Source of the DNA: Cycas panzhihuaensis | Lineage: Eukaryota > Cycadophyta | Assembly (NCBI GenBank): GCA_023213395.1 | Contig: CM041465.1 | Span: 31,007,741-31,071,740 of the forward strand | DNA: 64,000 nucleotides | Direction: 5' to 3' | Shown: in pieces, positions 10,641 to 21,018 of the stretch | How positions within the stretch are numbered: position 1 is the stretch's first letter | Layout: the number at the start of each line of letters is the position of its first letter | Translations under genes and position numbers: made by a program | The notes under the pieces: generated by a model | Databases searched by the model: none | The model's input: the letters and a program-made list of their open reading frames with translations, nothing else | Told to the model about the DNA's origin: nothing

Positions 10641-10689
10641 ATCATCATCATCACTAGTCTATTCCTTACTGTAGTTCGCCATTGGCCAT

Positions 10690-11512
10690 TTCCGTCTTTG
10701 GATGTCTGCTTTCTTGCATTGGTATGGAAAGTGTCCTAATTAGTCACAATGATAACACACATCAAATGCCCTACAGGAACTAGCAAAATGACCAATCTTA
10801 CCACAACTATAACATATCCTCTGAGCAATACTATGACCTCGTCCTCTTGCATCTTGCCAACGGCCTCGTGATGGAGTATGACTTTCAGGAGTTCTTCCTC
10901 TTCCTCTATTACGTCCTTTGAATCCCAGGTTCAGTCTGAAGGCAGAAGCATCCTCAAGTTGACCTGCATCCTCATATCTTTTGTTTCTTTGCTCCTGTCT
11001 TAATAGCAATCCTATCAGAGTGTCCATTGTCATTGTTGCTATTTGATCAGTGTTAGTGATGGTGTTCATCATCACATCGAATGATTTGGGTAATTTGCTA
11101 ACCACAAGTTCCACTAACTCCTGATCTGTAACTGGAGCACCCCCACTGGAAAGACTATTCCTTAGTGAAATTACTTTGTGCACGAAATCAGTGATAGCTT
11201 CAGACTCCTTCATGTGGAGTTTGAACAGTTCTTCTTTTAAGGCTATTATCCTAGCCTTGTTCTTTTGTCCATACAAGTTCTCTAGGCACGGGGATCAGAA
11301 ATTGATAATTTCAATATTATAACCCTTGTTCTATCTCGTTCTTCCCAACTGGTTTGATTAGGCCTAGCATCCTTAGGTTTGGTTTCAACCCTTGTTGAAA
11401 TTCTCTAAGCAATTTTTGCTCTAAGAAGGGTCTCTATCTTTATTTTCCAAATATGGTAGTTGTTGTCAGTGAGCTTATCATTATCAAACATAGCTAAGAT
11501 AGAAGAAGCCAT
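10690..11512 (-). pseudogene. gag of Copia D with two zinc knuckles
   Basis: Starts at ATG 11512 ('MASSILAMFDNDKL', then 'NNYHIWKIKIETLL'), stop near 11410, then a long open part 11276-10740: 'ALKEELFKLHMKESEAITDF', 'ISLRNSLSSGGAPVTDQELV', UBN2-type capsid, a basic Arg/Gly segment, and a CCHC knuckle 'CYSCGKIGHFASSC' followed by a second one 'CYHCD', stop, 'LGHFPYQC' at about 10755-10715. Two knuckles in Copia gag are less usual than one. Confidence 0.88.
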
Positions 11513-12250
11513 TTTTGAAGGAAAAACTATGTTTTGACTGCCCTAGGCCGTACAATAGTACAAATTTTTGCACGGTACCTGAATGGTACGGATGGAATCA
11601 AGACCTACCTCAAATGAAAGGTCTTGATGAGTATATTAGAGATATGCAATTATTTGTTTGAAACAATTTCTGATCTGGAAGAAAAATGGCTTGAAATCTC
11701 CAAAGGGGCAATTAGAGTTTTTCTCTATTTTGCAAAAGTCTCAAAAAATCTTTGATGAAAAGCTTCAAGAGATCATTCACTGGAGTTGTATGCTCTAAAC
11801 AAAAGATTTGGACAGAGTTTACCTGGAGATTTGATTAGATTTAAGTGAAATCTTCAGATTTCCTTCTAAACCCGTGCGGCTGGTAAAAGGCCAAAACCCC
11901 CCTTCAAACGACCTCAAATCACTTCGATGTAGAAGAGAAAAATGTAGAGGACGTTGAGATCTTCAATCTGGGTGAGTTTTGTCGAATTCTAAGACTGAAA
12001 TTTTTGAGTCCGTATGACTGCACGGTTCCGTACAGGCAATTCCGTACCCTTTTGGTACTTGCTTTCTTCTTTGCTTTTGCTTTGCTTGAGGTCTTCTTGT
12101 CTTCCTCTTGCACTTCTTCTGGTGCTTGCCTCCTCCTTTGCTTCAGCTTCGTTTGAAGTCCTTTGTCTTTCTCCTCTACAACTTGTCCTGAAGTTGTACT
12201 TGTCTTTTGTTCTCGACTTCATAGAGACCCTCTCTCAATTAGGCAGAATG
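11513..12250 (-). other. Leader of Copia D
   Basis: No gene. GTAC-rich palindromes at 11547-11600 (next to gag) and 12009-12060. Around 12050-12190 the plus strand is pyrimidine-rich, which yields spurious Lys/Glu/Ala-rich frames on the minus strand. Confidence 0.6.
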
Positions 12251-12266
12251 ACCTGCTCTGATACCA
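12251..12266 (-). other. Primer binding site of Copia D
   Basis: Reverse complement of 'ctgctctgatacca' gives TGGTATCAGAGCAG, an exact initiator-Met tRNA primer motif, abutting the 5' LTR. Confidence 0.9.
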
Positions 12267-12467
12267 TGTTAGAATGACAATGCAAAGATAGATGAAGAAT
12301 GCTTGATGATCATTATTCAGTGCTCAAGTGATTAAATACAATTAGTGTTTGTAACTCCCCTTGAACCAACTTGTAACCGAAACACATCTGAGTGACACGT
12401 GTCTTGTCAGTTATATAAAAATACATACATTAACCTATGACATTGGATAAAACATTACATTCTAACA
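12267..12467 (-). repeat. 5' LTR of Copia D
   Basis: 201 bp with TGTTAGAATG and CATTCTAACA ends that are inverted repeats of each other (10 bp). Matches 7208-7404. Confidence 0.92.
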
Positions 12468-12990
12468 TTTTGAAGGATGTGTATGAAAAGACCTTTGAAG
12501 AGGTACAAGAGATTATTGAAAAGGCAGATAGTCCTAGTGATATAGGTAAAAAGGATGAAGGAAGTGTTATGATGTTGAACAATTTACAAAAGATGTAGAA
12601 GGAAAAGTCCCTCTTTGAGAACAGGTTATGTGTAGCAACCTAACCAAGAATCAGAAAAAGAAGTTGAAGAGGAAAGCTAAAAAGGCGAATGCAACTAATC
12701 AAGCCAATTTTGGTAAGAATGAACCTCAAATAGGTTCATCTGATGTTTTTTGTCATAAGGAAGAAGGAAAGGTATGTGAATCTATTTTTGAGAATAAGTC
12801 CTTTGTTGAAAAAGAAATAAATGAACATAATGATGATTGTGGCAAGGTAATTCAAGAGGTTTTATTGCACATTCCTACAGATGAACTTAATGAGTCTATT
12901 AAAGTAACAGATGAGTCTAATGATTTGACATTAGATCATTGTTTAGAATTTGAGAAAGAAGAAGAAATGAAGAATTGAAGATTAAGAAGA
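12468..12990 (+). pseudogene. gag-like gene of element C, C-terminal part
   Basis: Continuation of 6870-7207 after D. 'LKDVYEKTFEEVQEIIEKAD' then, after a stop at 12596, an open part 12628-12978 (116 codons) with the very basic 'NLTKNQKKKLKRKAKK' followed by an acidic, Asn/Glu-rich tail ending EKEEEMKN. No CCHC knuckle was found. The same basic motif occurs in element E at about 37480. Role inferred as RNA-binding tail; family not recognised beyond gag-like. Confidence 0.65.
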
Positions 12991-14147
12991 GAATTATCTC
13001 ACCTATATTTTCTTCTAACATCTTGAGTTAGAAAATATTGTATTACAAGATGTTGAGAAAATGGAGTTTAACCTTGAAATAACCTGTAAGCATGAAAAAT
13101 CTGAAATTGCTTAGGTGATACAATATGGAGACACAACTACCTTCATGGAAAATTTGGGTAGTATTACCATAATTTATGTTGACAGAATTATTTCTAAATT
13201 TCAACTGATACCAGGTCACATAATTGTATGTCTGTACATAGAATTCTTTATGGTTTCATTTGATATGGTAGCATTTTTTGTTTCTATCATTGAAGGAGTT
13301 CAGGTTGTGTTGACATATCCAACAAAGACATTAGAAAATTCATTCGAAGAAAGGAAGGATACTTTGGCAGAAATAGGAATACTGCTTGGCCAAAATCTTG
13401 TAATAGAATATGTTTACATAAATTGTTGTATGATTTTAATAAGTTGTTTTATCATGAAGTTGAATCATGTTATGGTGGCATGTTGTCTTTATGTGACCAT
13501 AACAATTATTGGAAAGCTTATACAGGTGATTGTGACAAAAATCCTCTTTGTGTTCACTAAATCAATAGCTTCCTTGGATGGTGAGAAGAAGACAAAATGG
13601 TTAACAAAAATTTTATTGAACCAGGACCAATACTAATACTCATGATAACAAAGAAGAAATTATCATTCATCCTTAGTCTTCATGAGATCTTTTATTGGTT
13701 TATTTTTGATTTAGTATACCTAAATAAGTTGATCATAGTGACAAAACTCATACTTACTGGTTTGAAAGTGAATAAGAAAAATTCTTATTTATTCTTCAAG
13801 GAAATTTTGAAGTTCAAACCATGTCTTATCATTTTTGATCTTGGAGATAATGATCATCAAAAGAGATACACTTGGAATACGGTCTCTCAAATACAGTTGC
13901 AGTCACTAAGCAAAGAACAGGAGATGATGGAACAAATGATTCAACAAGGAAGCTACACAAGAATAAAGAGCACATTAGGAATCATTGTTGCATTCTAAAA
14001 TCAACTAAAGACGAAGATAGAGCTCCTGACATTGTCTTTAGGAAGATACTAAGATTCAAGCATTACAAGTTCAAAGCAACATCTCATGTGAAGTTATGTG
14101 TCAATTTTTGTCAATCCTTAGTACTTAGTGTCATGATGTCATGTTAG
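12991..14147 (+). pseudogene. Unrecognised second coding region of element C
   Basis: Between gag-like gene and 3' LTR there is protein-like sequence in shifting frames, not pol. One frame (about 13330-13600) reads 'KEGYFGRNRNTAWPKSCNRI', 'YHEVESCYGGMLSLCDHNNY' and 'AYTGDCDKNPLCVH'; open frames are 13115-13636, 13597-13998 and 13872-14147. The Cys/His/Trp-rich composition and overlap of frames suggest one decayed gene of some 350 residues with frameshifts near 13600 and 13900. No domain recognised; it could be a second captured host gene or an element-specific protein. Confidence 0.4.
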
Positions 14148-14189
14148 TCTTTAGTACTCAATCCTTTTGTGGTCTTGACATTAAACATT

Positions 14190-14198
14190 AAAGGAGGG
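14190..14198 (+). other. Polypurine tract of element C
   Basis: AAAGGAGGG directly before the 3' LTR start at 14199, the usual plus-strand primer site. Confidence 0.8.
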
Positions 14199-14442
14199 TG
14201 TTAAGAGTTAATGTTTAATGTATATAAATATTTAATGTGTCTAAGAGAATATTATGTCTAAGGGTCATTAATGTTGTAGACCTAAAAAGAGTATTGTGTC
14301 ATGGTCTATATATTAGTATTAATGTTAAAGTTTAGGGTCTAATAGAAATGTTGTGTTAAGTTATTAAGAGTGCTTGTGCACATCTTTGCAATTATGGTTG
14401 GAGGAGTTAGAGGTAGAACTAACTATAAATATGTACTCATCT
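14199..14442 (+). repeat. 3' LTR of element C, first part
   Basis: Matches 4880 onward from TGTTAAGAGTTAATG to 'atgtactcatct', where Gypsy H is inserted. The remaining 48 bases are at 20032-20079. Confidence 0.92.
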
Positions 14443-14941
14443 TGTTGCGTTCTAGGAAAACCCTCTCTTTAGGGCCTCACAAGCTTAAACCCCGAAATGA
14501 GCGCAGGAATATTAGCCGACCAATGGCCGGTCTTACGGCCGACTTCATTAATGGTTCACTCCCGATGAACTATCTTAATTCGCCGACTTCAAACAAGATA
14601 ATCCGGCCACTATAAATAGAGAGCAAAGCCCTCATTTGGTATCATCACTTCGGATTGATCTCTTCTACGATTTCGGCTCTAGGGCTGCAGATTGGCTCGG
14701 CCTTTTGGCACGAGATATTTGGAGGATTCCGCCTCGAAGGGCGATCGTTCAATAAGGATATTTTGTTTATATTTTGCACAATATATTTACCTTTATTCGT
14801 ACTATTTCCATTACTTTATTTCGGTGTTTTATGGTGAATTTCCTATGTTCATTATTATTTGAGATTGAGGAAATCTATATTAGACCAAGATCTCGCGAAT
14901 TGTTGAGTTATTTCTGAATTAAGTTAAAAGCTTCCGCTACA
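14443..14941 (+). repeat. 5' LTR of Gypsy H
   Basis: Starts TGTTGCGTTCTAGG, ends GCTTCCGCTACA. Very close to 19525-20026; most differences sit at CG/CAG/CTG-like spots. Contains TATA box at 14611. Confidence 0.95.
14611..14618 (+). promoter_or_regulatory. TATA box in LTR of Gypsy H
   Basis: TATAAATA within 'ggccactataaatagagagc', repeated in the 3' LTR at about 19697. A strong TATA context and a position in the first half of the LTR fit a Pol II promoter. Confidence 0.65.
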
Positions 14942-14943
14942 AG

Positions 14944-14957
14944 TGGTATCAGAGCTT
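14944..14957 (+). other. Primer binding site of Gypsy H
   Basis: TGGTATCAGAGCTTCG two bases after the 5' LTR, exact initiator-Met tRNA primer motif. Confidence 0.92.
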
Positions 14958-15380
14958 CGTCAAAGCTATCCTGTGGAAAAGTGTCTCCGGAGAATATAGT
15001 CGAATTTTTTTCTAAGGGCGAAAATTTTTTGAAGGAAGTGAAAAATTTCCCCACCCTCCCGCCCGTGGATTTTTGAGAAGAGCCCAAACGGAGTTACGTT
15101 CTAAGAAGGTTATACAACAAAAGAAGATGTCGATGGCCAAGGCCAATCCATCAGAACATATCGCCTCGATTTAAGTAGGAAAGGAAATCCTAGCCTCGTT
15201 AGCGAGGCCTCTCGGATCTCATGCATAAAATCAACATGAAATTGGACGGACCACAAGCGTAATCGATATGGGCCAAACAAGAAAAGGAAATAGAACAAGG
15301 AAATACAAGTAATTTCAAGGAAGATTTAAAACAGGAGGAGAATATCAAAGAAGAAAGCGCAAGAATAACGAAGGGTGACA
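14958..15380 (+). other. Leader of Gypsy H
   Basis: About 420 bases without a recognised gene, purine-rich toward gag. Confidence 0.6.
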
Positions 15381-16056
15381 ATGGCAAAGATCGACTTTTA
15401 GAAATTTGACCCCGATAAATCGAGGGATATAAGAGGATGGATCCTGGATGGAAACTTACTTCTCGGTCTGCGATACGAACACGAGCAAGTATCTCGGCAT
15501 CATTACATTTGTACTGGTCGAGCCTTGAAATGGTATTCATAGTGGCTTCGAACCCGGTGGAAAGCAAGTGGCAGTAACATGAAGCATGGGCTCATAACCC
15601 AATATGAAGACTCATGGAGTACAGACTACTTTGCCCAGCTAACAAGATTACAGCAAACTAGCTCAGTCCAAGAGTTCACTGAACAATTTCAGGTGTTACA
15701 ATGTCTAATTCCGACAACCGTACCACCAGAACTCCTTCTGAAAACATACATTAGCGGATTAAAACCTCCAATAAGATATCGTCTAAAAGCAATGGAGGTG
15801 CCAACATTAGACTCAAAGAATCAAAACAAAGAAGATGCGTGGAAGCAGAACTACGAGAAACTAGACCTACGTTCACACGTAGAACAGAAAGCTCACAAGG
15901 ATTTAACCCAAATTGGAACAGGTCAGGAACTAAAGCGGAGGCTCCATTAACAATTAGAAGTAATCAAGAGACATCAACAAAGGAAGAGCACATGAGGAAA
16001 GGAACTTGTTTTAAATGCGGGGCGAAATGGAATCGCGAACATCAATGCGCCTAAGA
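15381..16056 (+). pseudogene. gag of Gypsy H
   Basis: From ATG at 15381 with an early stop; 'RALKWYS' near 15520, then 15579-15950 open: 'DYFAQLTRLQQTSSVQEFTE', 'YISGLKPPIRYRLKAMEVPT', the classical Gypsy capsid core. After a frameshift the zinc knuckle 'CFKCGAKWNREHQC' (16012-16053) has the spacing typical of plant chromovirus gag. Forms the particle in intact relatives. Confidence 0.9.
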
Positions 16057-16700
16057 AGGTATATATGATTAATCAAGATACAATAATATCGGAGGAAGAA
16101 GAAGCACCCGAGGAAATTCATGAAGAAGTTGAAGAAAAGCCGGAGGAAGTCAAGTAGGCGAACTATTGGAGCTAGATCGAAAATGTACACATATCACTCC
16201 AAGCAATTAAGGACAAAGTGTTACACCACAAACACTTCGATTCCAAGGGATGATAAAAGGGGCACCTGTCGCAATTCTAGTCGATAGTGGTAGTACACAT
16301 AACTTTATAAATAGGGCAACTGCAAAGAAGCTTGGAATTAAAATAGAACCAATAAATACATTCCAAGTGTCAATAGCAAATGGGAAAACAAAGACCGTAT
16401 GGAGGATTTTGCAAAAAAATAATTCTGAGATGGGTGAATATTGCACAAACACATGCATGTTTGCAATGCAAATTGGTGGCGTGGATGCAGTATCGGGCTT
16501 CCAGTGGCTTCAAACTCCGAGTAATATAGGCACTAATGATATGATCAGGTTTATGCGCTTTCGCCAGGGAGGACGTAAGTATCGATTGCGAGTGCAAGCA
16601 ACACCACCAGTACAACTAGTCTCATCACACCGAATGGAGAAGATACTCAGGAAAAACCCATCAGCATATATTATGACATGCTATAAGGTTGAAATCGAGG
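16057..16700 (+). pseudogene. Protease of Gypsy H
   Basis: Frame 16250-17038 starts 'MIKGAPVAILVDSGSTHNFI', the intact D-S-G aspartic protease site, followed by 'KLGIKIEP' and 'SVANG'-like flap sequence ('VSIANGKTK'). The link to gag (16057-16250) is out of frame. Confidence 0.87.
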
Positions 16701-18065
16701 ATACTCCACCAGAGATTCAACAAATTATAGAAGAATACAAGACAGTGTTCGATGAACCGAAAGGACTACCGCCTCTTCGAGAAAATCAACATGCAATTGA
16801 ACTTATACCAGGTGCAGCGCCAGTCAACGTTCGACCATATAGACATCCGTATCATTTACGGAAAGAAATCGAGAAAATCACAAGTGAACTCCTATCCCAA
16901 GGGAGTATTACCCCTAGCACAAGCCCATTCGCAGCCCCAGTTGTTATCAGTACAAAAAAGGATGGTTCATATAGAATGTGTGTAGACTACCGAGGTCTCA
17001 ATCAATTAACAAATAAGAAGTGCCGATCCTCGCATTGACGATCTATTGGACGAAATGCACGGAGCAAATTACTTTTCAAAAATTGATTTACGCTCAGGAT
17101 ATCATCAAATCCGGATAAAAGAAGAAGACGTCTACAAGACAGCGTTTAGAACACATGAAGGCCTATTTGAATTTAAGGTCATGCCATTTGGATTAACAAA
17201 CGCGCCGACAACATTTCAGAGCACCATGAACGATACTTTCAGGCAAGTCCTACGCAAATTCGTGTTAATTTTCTTTGATGATATCTTAATCTATAGTAAG
17301 ACATGGCAAGAGCATCTAGAACACCTGAAAAACGTTTTCGGAATTTTGCGTGATAATCAATTCTTTGCCAACAAGAAGAAATGTTCATTTGCAAAGGAAG
17401 AACTAGAATACTTAGGCCATATCATAACTAGAGAAGGTATAAGGATTGATCCAAAGAAAATACAAGCAATTGTCAATTGGCCAACCCCGACAAGTGTTAC
17501 AAAGAATTCGAGGATTCTTGGGGACAGCAGGATTTGTTAGGAAGTTTATAAAGGGTTATGCACACCTAGCAGCACCCCTCACGGATTTAACAAAGAAAGA
17601 TGCATTTGTTTGGAACCTGAAAGCAGAAGAAGCTTTCGGTAATCTTAAGAAGGCCATGATAACAGCTCCAGTGTTAACAACACCAGATTTTTCGAAACCA
17701 TTCGTATTGGAATGTGATGCATCAGGATTCGGGATAGGAGCGGTTTACTCCAAGATGAAAGACCAATAGCTTATGAGAGTCGGAAATTAAATAATGAGAA
17801 AAACTCAAACCCATATATGATAAGGAGATGCTCGCTATCATGCACGCCATCCAAAGAATGGCGACAATATCTATTGGGAAATTCCTTTCAAGTGCGCACG
17901 GATCACGATAGTCGAAATACTTCCTCGCATGAAGACATTGTCCGATGAGCAACAAAAATGGGTCGAGAAGTTGCGAATTTCGATTTCACAATAGTATACA
18001 AGAAAGGCAAAGAGAACATTATAGCGGATGCATTATCAAGAATCCTAGATGAAGCGAAGAAGGTC
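16701..18065 (+). pseudogene. RT and RNase H of Gypsy H
   Basis: RT: 'PVNVRPYRHPYHLRKEIEKI', 'PFAAPVVISTKKDGSYRMCV', then after a frameshift at about 17022 'YFSKIDLRSGYHQIRIKEED' and 'FVLIFFDDILIYSKTWQEH' (17253-17310) with the catalytic FxDD pair intact. A second frameshift near 17500 leads to '[17 protein letters not shown]' and RNase H starting '[16 protein letters not shown]' (17700-17750). Further indels follow to 'NIIADALSRI' at about 18020-18050. Confidence 0.92.
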
Positions 18066-19190
18066 CTTCATTGCGCTTGATATCAACAATTATGCCCTCA
18101 TGGTTAAAATCCATTAGAACGGAATATATGGCGGATCCAGGATATCAAAACTCCTAGATAACATGAAGGGAGTAATTCGGATAAATACCAACAAAAGGCG
18201 ATTTGATTCTTAGGAATGGCAAAATCTGCATTCCCAAAATTCCAAATTAAAGGAAATTATCTGCAAGAAGCACATTCGGTCCCGAGCGAGGCCACCTTTG
18301 GTATAGACAAGACATATCGGAAGATAAAAGCGTCGTACTTTTGGAAGGGCTTGAAATCGACGTCCAAAAATTTGTGATGAGAATGTGACATTTGTCAACG
18401 AATAAGGTAGAATGTGTAAAGACCCTGTGTCTATTACAACCCCTACCAATTCCCAACCAAAATGGGAAGAAATTTCAATGGATTTTGTTCTGAGTCTCCA
18501 AATCAAAAGGTAAAGACGCAATCTTTGTCACAGTCGATAGATTAATAAAGTATAGCCATTTTCGAGGGCTACGATCAACAAAGAAAGGCAAGTGACGAGA
18601 ACTAAACATGAAAGAAATCCATAGATTACATGGATTCCCTAAAAGTATTGTTAGCGATAGGGATCCAAAGTTTACTAGTAAATTTTGGAAGGATTTATTT
18701 AGAATTGCAGGTACAAAATTACACATGAGCACGGTACCATCCCCAAACCGATGGATGACGGAGATAGTCAACAAATGTCTAGAAGGTTATTTGAGGAATT
18801 TCTGCTCAGATAAACAAAATCAGTGGCACAAGTGGCTACACCTAGCCGAGTGGTGGTATAATACAAGATACCACTCTTCCACCAAGATGACGCCATTCCG
18901 TGCTCTTTACGGATACTACCGCCATCTCTATTGACATGGAATGGATCATCCCAGTTCAAACCGCCCAAGAACACCAAAAGCAAATGGAAGACACGATTAG
19001 AATTCTTAAGGACAATTTAGCAATGGCAAGGAATGAGGATGAAGCAAAGCGGATGTGCGTGATCGGAAAGGAGCTTCGAGAAGATGATGGTGGTTTTCTC
19101 CGGTTACAACCATACAAACAAACGTCATTGAACAAGACGAAGACACAAAAGCTTGCTCCCGATATTTTGGACCATATCAAATACTTGATG
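18066..19190 (+). pseudogene. Integrase of Gypsy H
   Basis: Degraded zinc-binding part at 18200-18420, then core pieces: 'PKWEEISMDF'-like at about 18455-18485, 'EIHRLHGFPKSIVSDRDPKF' (18611-18670, catalytic Asp in SDRD), 'WHKWLHLAEWWYNTRYHSST' (18825-18885). The spacing to the third acidic residue is disturbed ('SPNRWMTEIVNKCLEGYLR'; Glu present). The tail is at 18960-19190. Confidence 0.88.
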
Positions 19191-19500
19191 TAATTGGGGA
19201 AGTAGCCTACAAACTTAATTCTCGACAACAAGCAAGATCCATGATACCTTTCATGTTTCATGCCTGAAGAAAAAGATTGGCGACAAGATAGTACCACAAA
19301 CATCCTTGCCAGAACTCAATGAAGAAGGAAAAATTATGCTAGAACCAGAAGGGATACTCCAAATTCGCACTGTGCAACTTGAACAAGACAAATCAAAGAG
19401 TACCTCATAAAATGGCAGACATTGGATATAGAAGGCGCCACATGGGAATCGGACGAATGGATACAGCAATTTCCAAAGCTACCAATGCTTTGAGGGCAAA
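19191..19500 (+). pseudogene. Chromodomain end of Gypsy H integrase
   Basis: In shifted frames: 'HDTFHVSCLKKKIGD'-like at 19230-19280, 'EGILQIRTVQLEQDKSK' (about 19345-19400), 'KWQTLDIEGATWESDEWIQQ' (19410-19470). This is the chromodomain pattern of plant chromoviruses, which directs integration to chromatin marks. Confidence 0.8.
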
Positions 19501-19510
19501 GCATCGTTTT

Positions 19511-19522
19511 CAGGGGGGGGGA
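19511..19522 (+). other. Polypurine tract of Gypsy H
   Basis: CAGGGGGGGGGA just before the 3' LTR (19525). Confidence 0.85.
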
Positions 19523-19524
19523 CT

Positions 19525-20026
19525 TGTTGCGTTCTAGGAAAACCCTCTCTTTAGGGGCCTGTCAACCGACTTAAACCCCAGAAATGAGCGCAGGAATATT
19601 AGCCGACCAGTAAGCCAGTCTTCTGGCCGACTTCATTAATGGTTCACTCGATGAACTATCTTAATCAGTCGACTTCAAACAAGATAATCCGGCCACTATA
19701 AATAGAGAGCAAAGCCCTCATTTGGTATCATCACTTCGGATTGATCTCTTCTACAGTTTCGGCTCTAGGGCTGCAGTTGGCTCGGCCTTTTGGCCTGAGA
19801 TATTTGGAGGATTCCCGCCTCGAAGGGCAGTCGTTCAGTAAGGATATTTTGTTTATATTTTGCACAATATATTTACCTTTATTAGTACTATTTCCATTAC
19901 TTTATTTCCGTGTTTTATGGTGAATTTCCTATGTTCATTATTAGTTGAGATTGAGGAAATCTATATTAGACCAGTATCTGCGAATTGTTGAGTTATTTCT
20001 GAATTAAGTTAAAAGCTTCCGCTACA
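19525..20026 (+). repeat. 3' LTR of Gypsy H
   Basis: 502 bp; same TGTTGCG... GCTACA ends as the 5' copy and followed by the CATCT duplication. Confidence 0.95.
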
Positions 20027-20031
20027 CATCT

Positions 20032-20079
20032 CCTTTTAATAATGATTAATAGAGATGATTTGATATCCATGTTTTAACA
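20032..20079 (+). repeat. 3' LTR of element C, second part
   Basis: 'aataatgattaatagagatg' and 'atatccatgttttaaca' match the end of the 5' LTR (5128-5175). Completes the LTR interrupted by H. Confidence 0.92.
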
Positions 20080-20790
20080 AGAAACTTGGGATATTTTGAC
20101 TTCGTTGTGTGAAAGGTGAGATGAGGGTAGCATCATGATCATCAAAGCAATATTGTATTCTTTGAAATTTGTAAAGTCCATGTTGGCATTTTTATCTGTT
20201 ATCAAAGAAATTTATAATGAGTTAAATCCTCTTAGTAAACCAGCTTTGATGGATGAACTTGTAACCTCCACATTGCATGCTTTGCCAAAGGAGTACAATG
20301 GATCATCTCTTCAATTGCCAAAGACAACACATTGGCTGCTTTGAATCTCAGTCAACTTGAGAGTCTCTTACTTCAAAAAGAACAAATTTACTTGTGGCAG
20401 GATGAACTATTGATTTCAGGTGCATTCACAGTCAAATTTAAGGCTAAACAAAATTTCAAACAAATACTTCAAAAATAGTTTGAGAATATGAACATTGACA
20501 CATCTAAAGCCAATGTCATATGTCATTATTGTGGTAAGGTGGGCCACATAGCACCTGAATGTAGAAAGGAGCAATCTGGCTTGCAGCAACAACAATAATT
20601 CCAGTAGCCACGTCAGCAACAACGACAACAATGGCATCGTCAACAACAATATCAACAACAACAACAACCACCCCCTAAATCAAATTGAGGTGGCTTTTGA
20701 GGAGGTCAAAGAGGAAGGGGGGGCTTTAGAGGTGGCAACCAATATCACTTAAATCAATTTATAGATAAAGACAAAATATTTTGTGCTTAT
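20080..20790 (+). pseudogene. gag of Copia B, C-terminal part
   Basis: Resumes the frame broken at 4879: 'ETWDILTSLCER', then 20135-20344 'SMLAFLSVIKEIYNELNPLS'-type capsid text, and a well-kept CCHC knuckle 'CHYCGKVGHIAPEC' at 20521-20562. After it comes a Gln-rich run coded by CAA repeats (20585-20680) and a Gly/Arg segment. Stops and shifts interrupt it. Confidence 0.87.
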
Positions 20791-21018
20791 CACAACTCTA
20801 AAAGAGATAGCACCTAGATAATTGATTCAGGGGCATTTCGGCATAGGATAAGCAGTGATGATTTATTTTACAATATCAAAGAAGGAAAAGGGCAATTAGT
20901 TACATTTGGTAACAATGAATCAATTGAGATTTCAGGTATAGGCAAAATTGCTTCATTTCATTCACCAAACAACCCTACTTCCACATTTTCTACTAGAGAT
21001 GCCTACTTAATACCTTGA
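20791..21018 (+). pseudogene. Protease of Copia B
   Basis: 'IIDSGAFRHRISSDDLFYNI' at about 20818-20880; the D-S-G catalytic triplet is intact. Gly-rich turn 'VTFGNNESIEISGIGKIASF' follows (20900-20960). A stop at about 21018 separates it from the next part. Confidence 0.83.

Larger units (their letters stand above)
7208..12467 (-). mobile_element. Copia LTR retrotransposon D
   Basis: Minus-strand Copia, 5.26 kb. 5' LTR 12267-12467, primer site 12251-12266, gag 11512-10690, protease near 10560, integrase 10350-9160, RT about 8960-7960, RNase H 7960-7576, then a truncated and rearranged 3' LTR from 7208. Left flank CCTTT and right flank TTTTG share TTTT, consistent with a decayed duplication in the gag of C. 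RT motif YVDD is intact; protease Asp is not. Closely related in layout and protein sequence to Copia G. Confidence 0.88.
14443..20026 (+). mobile_element. Gypsy LTR retrotransposon H with chromodomain
   Basis: 5.58 kb Ty3/Gypsy element with LTRs 14443-14941 and 19525-20026 and a perfect 5-bp duplication CATCT (14438-14442 and 20027-20031). Order gag, protease, RT, RNase H, integrase, chromodomain is Gypsy order and chromovirus type. It is structurally complete, with intact protease and RT catalytic motifs, but frames are broken by many small indels. Youngest-looking insertion in the nest by LTR similarity. Its GC-richer LTR stands out from the AT-rich neighbours. Confidence 0.95.
4880..20079 (+). 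mobile_element. Pol-less LTR retrotransposon C carrying a captured gene
   Basis: LTRs at 4880-5175 and 14199-14442 plus 20032-20079 match well (TGTTAAGAGTTAATG start, GTTTTAACA end), with a perfect primer site after the 5' LTR and a purine tract AAAGGAGGG before the 3' LTR. Subtracting nested elements D and H leaves about 4.3 kb. It encodes a gag-like protein but no protease, integrase, RT or RNase H was found, so it must be mobilised by another element. Its leader contains an antisense phospholipase-A2-like fragment. Flanks AAAAG and AGAAA only weakly resemble a duplication. Host is gag of Copia B. Confidence 0.85.

Noticed and set aside
12014-12277. Plus-strand Leu/Ser-rich frame and overlapping minus-strand Lys/Glu-rich frames
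   Set aside because: Produced by a pyrimidine-rich leader stretch of Copia D; no conserved motif.
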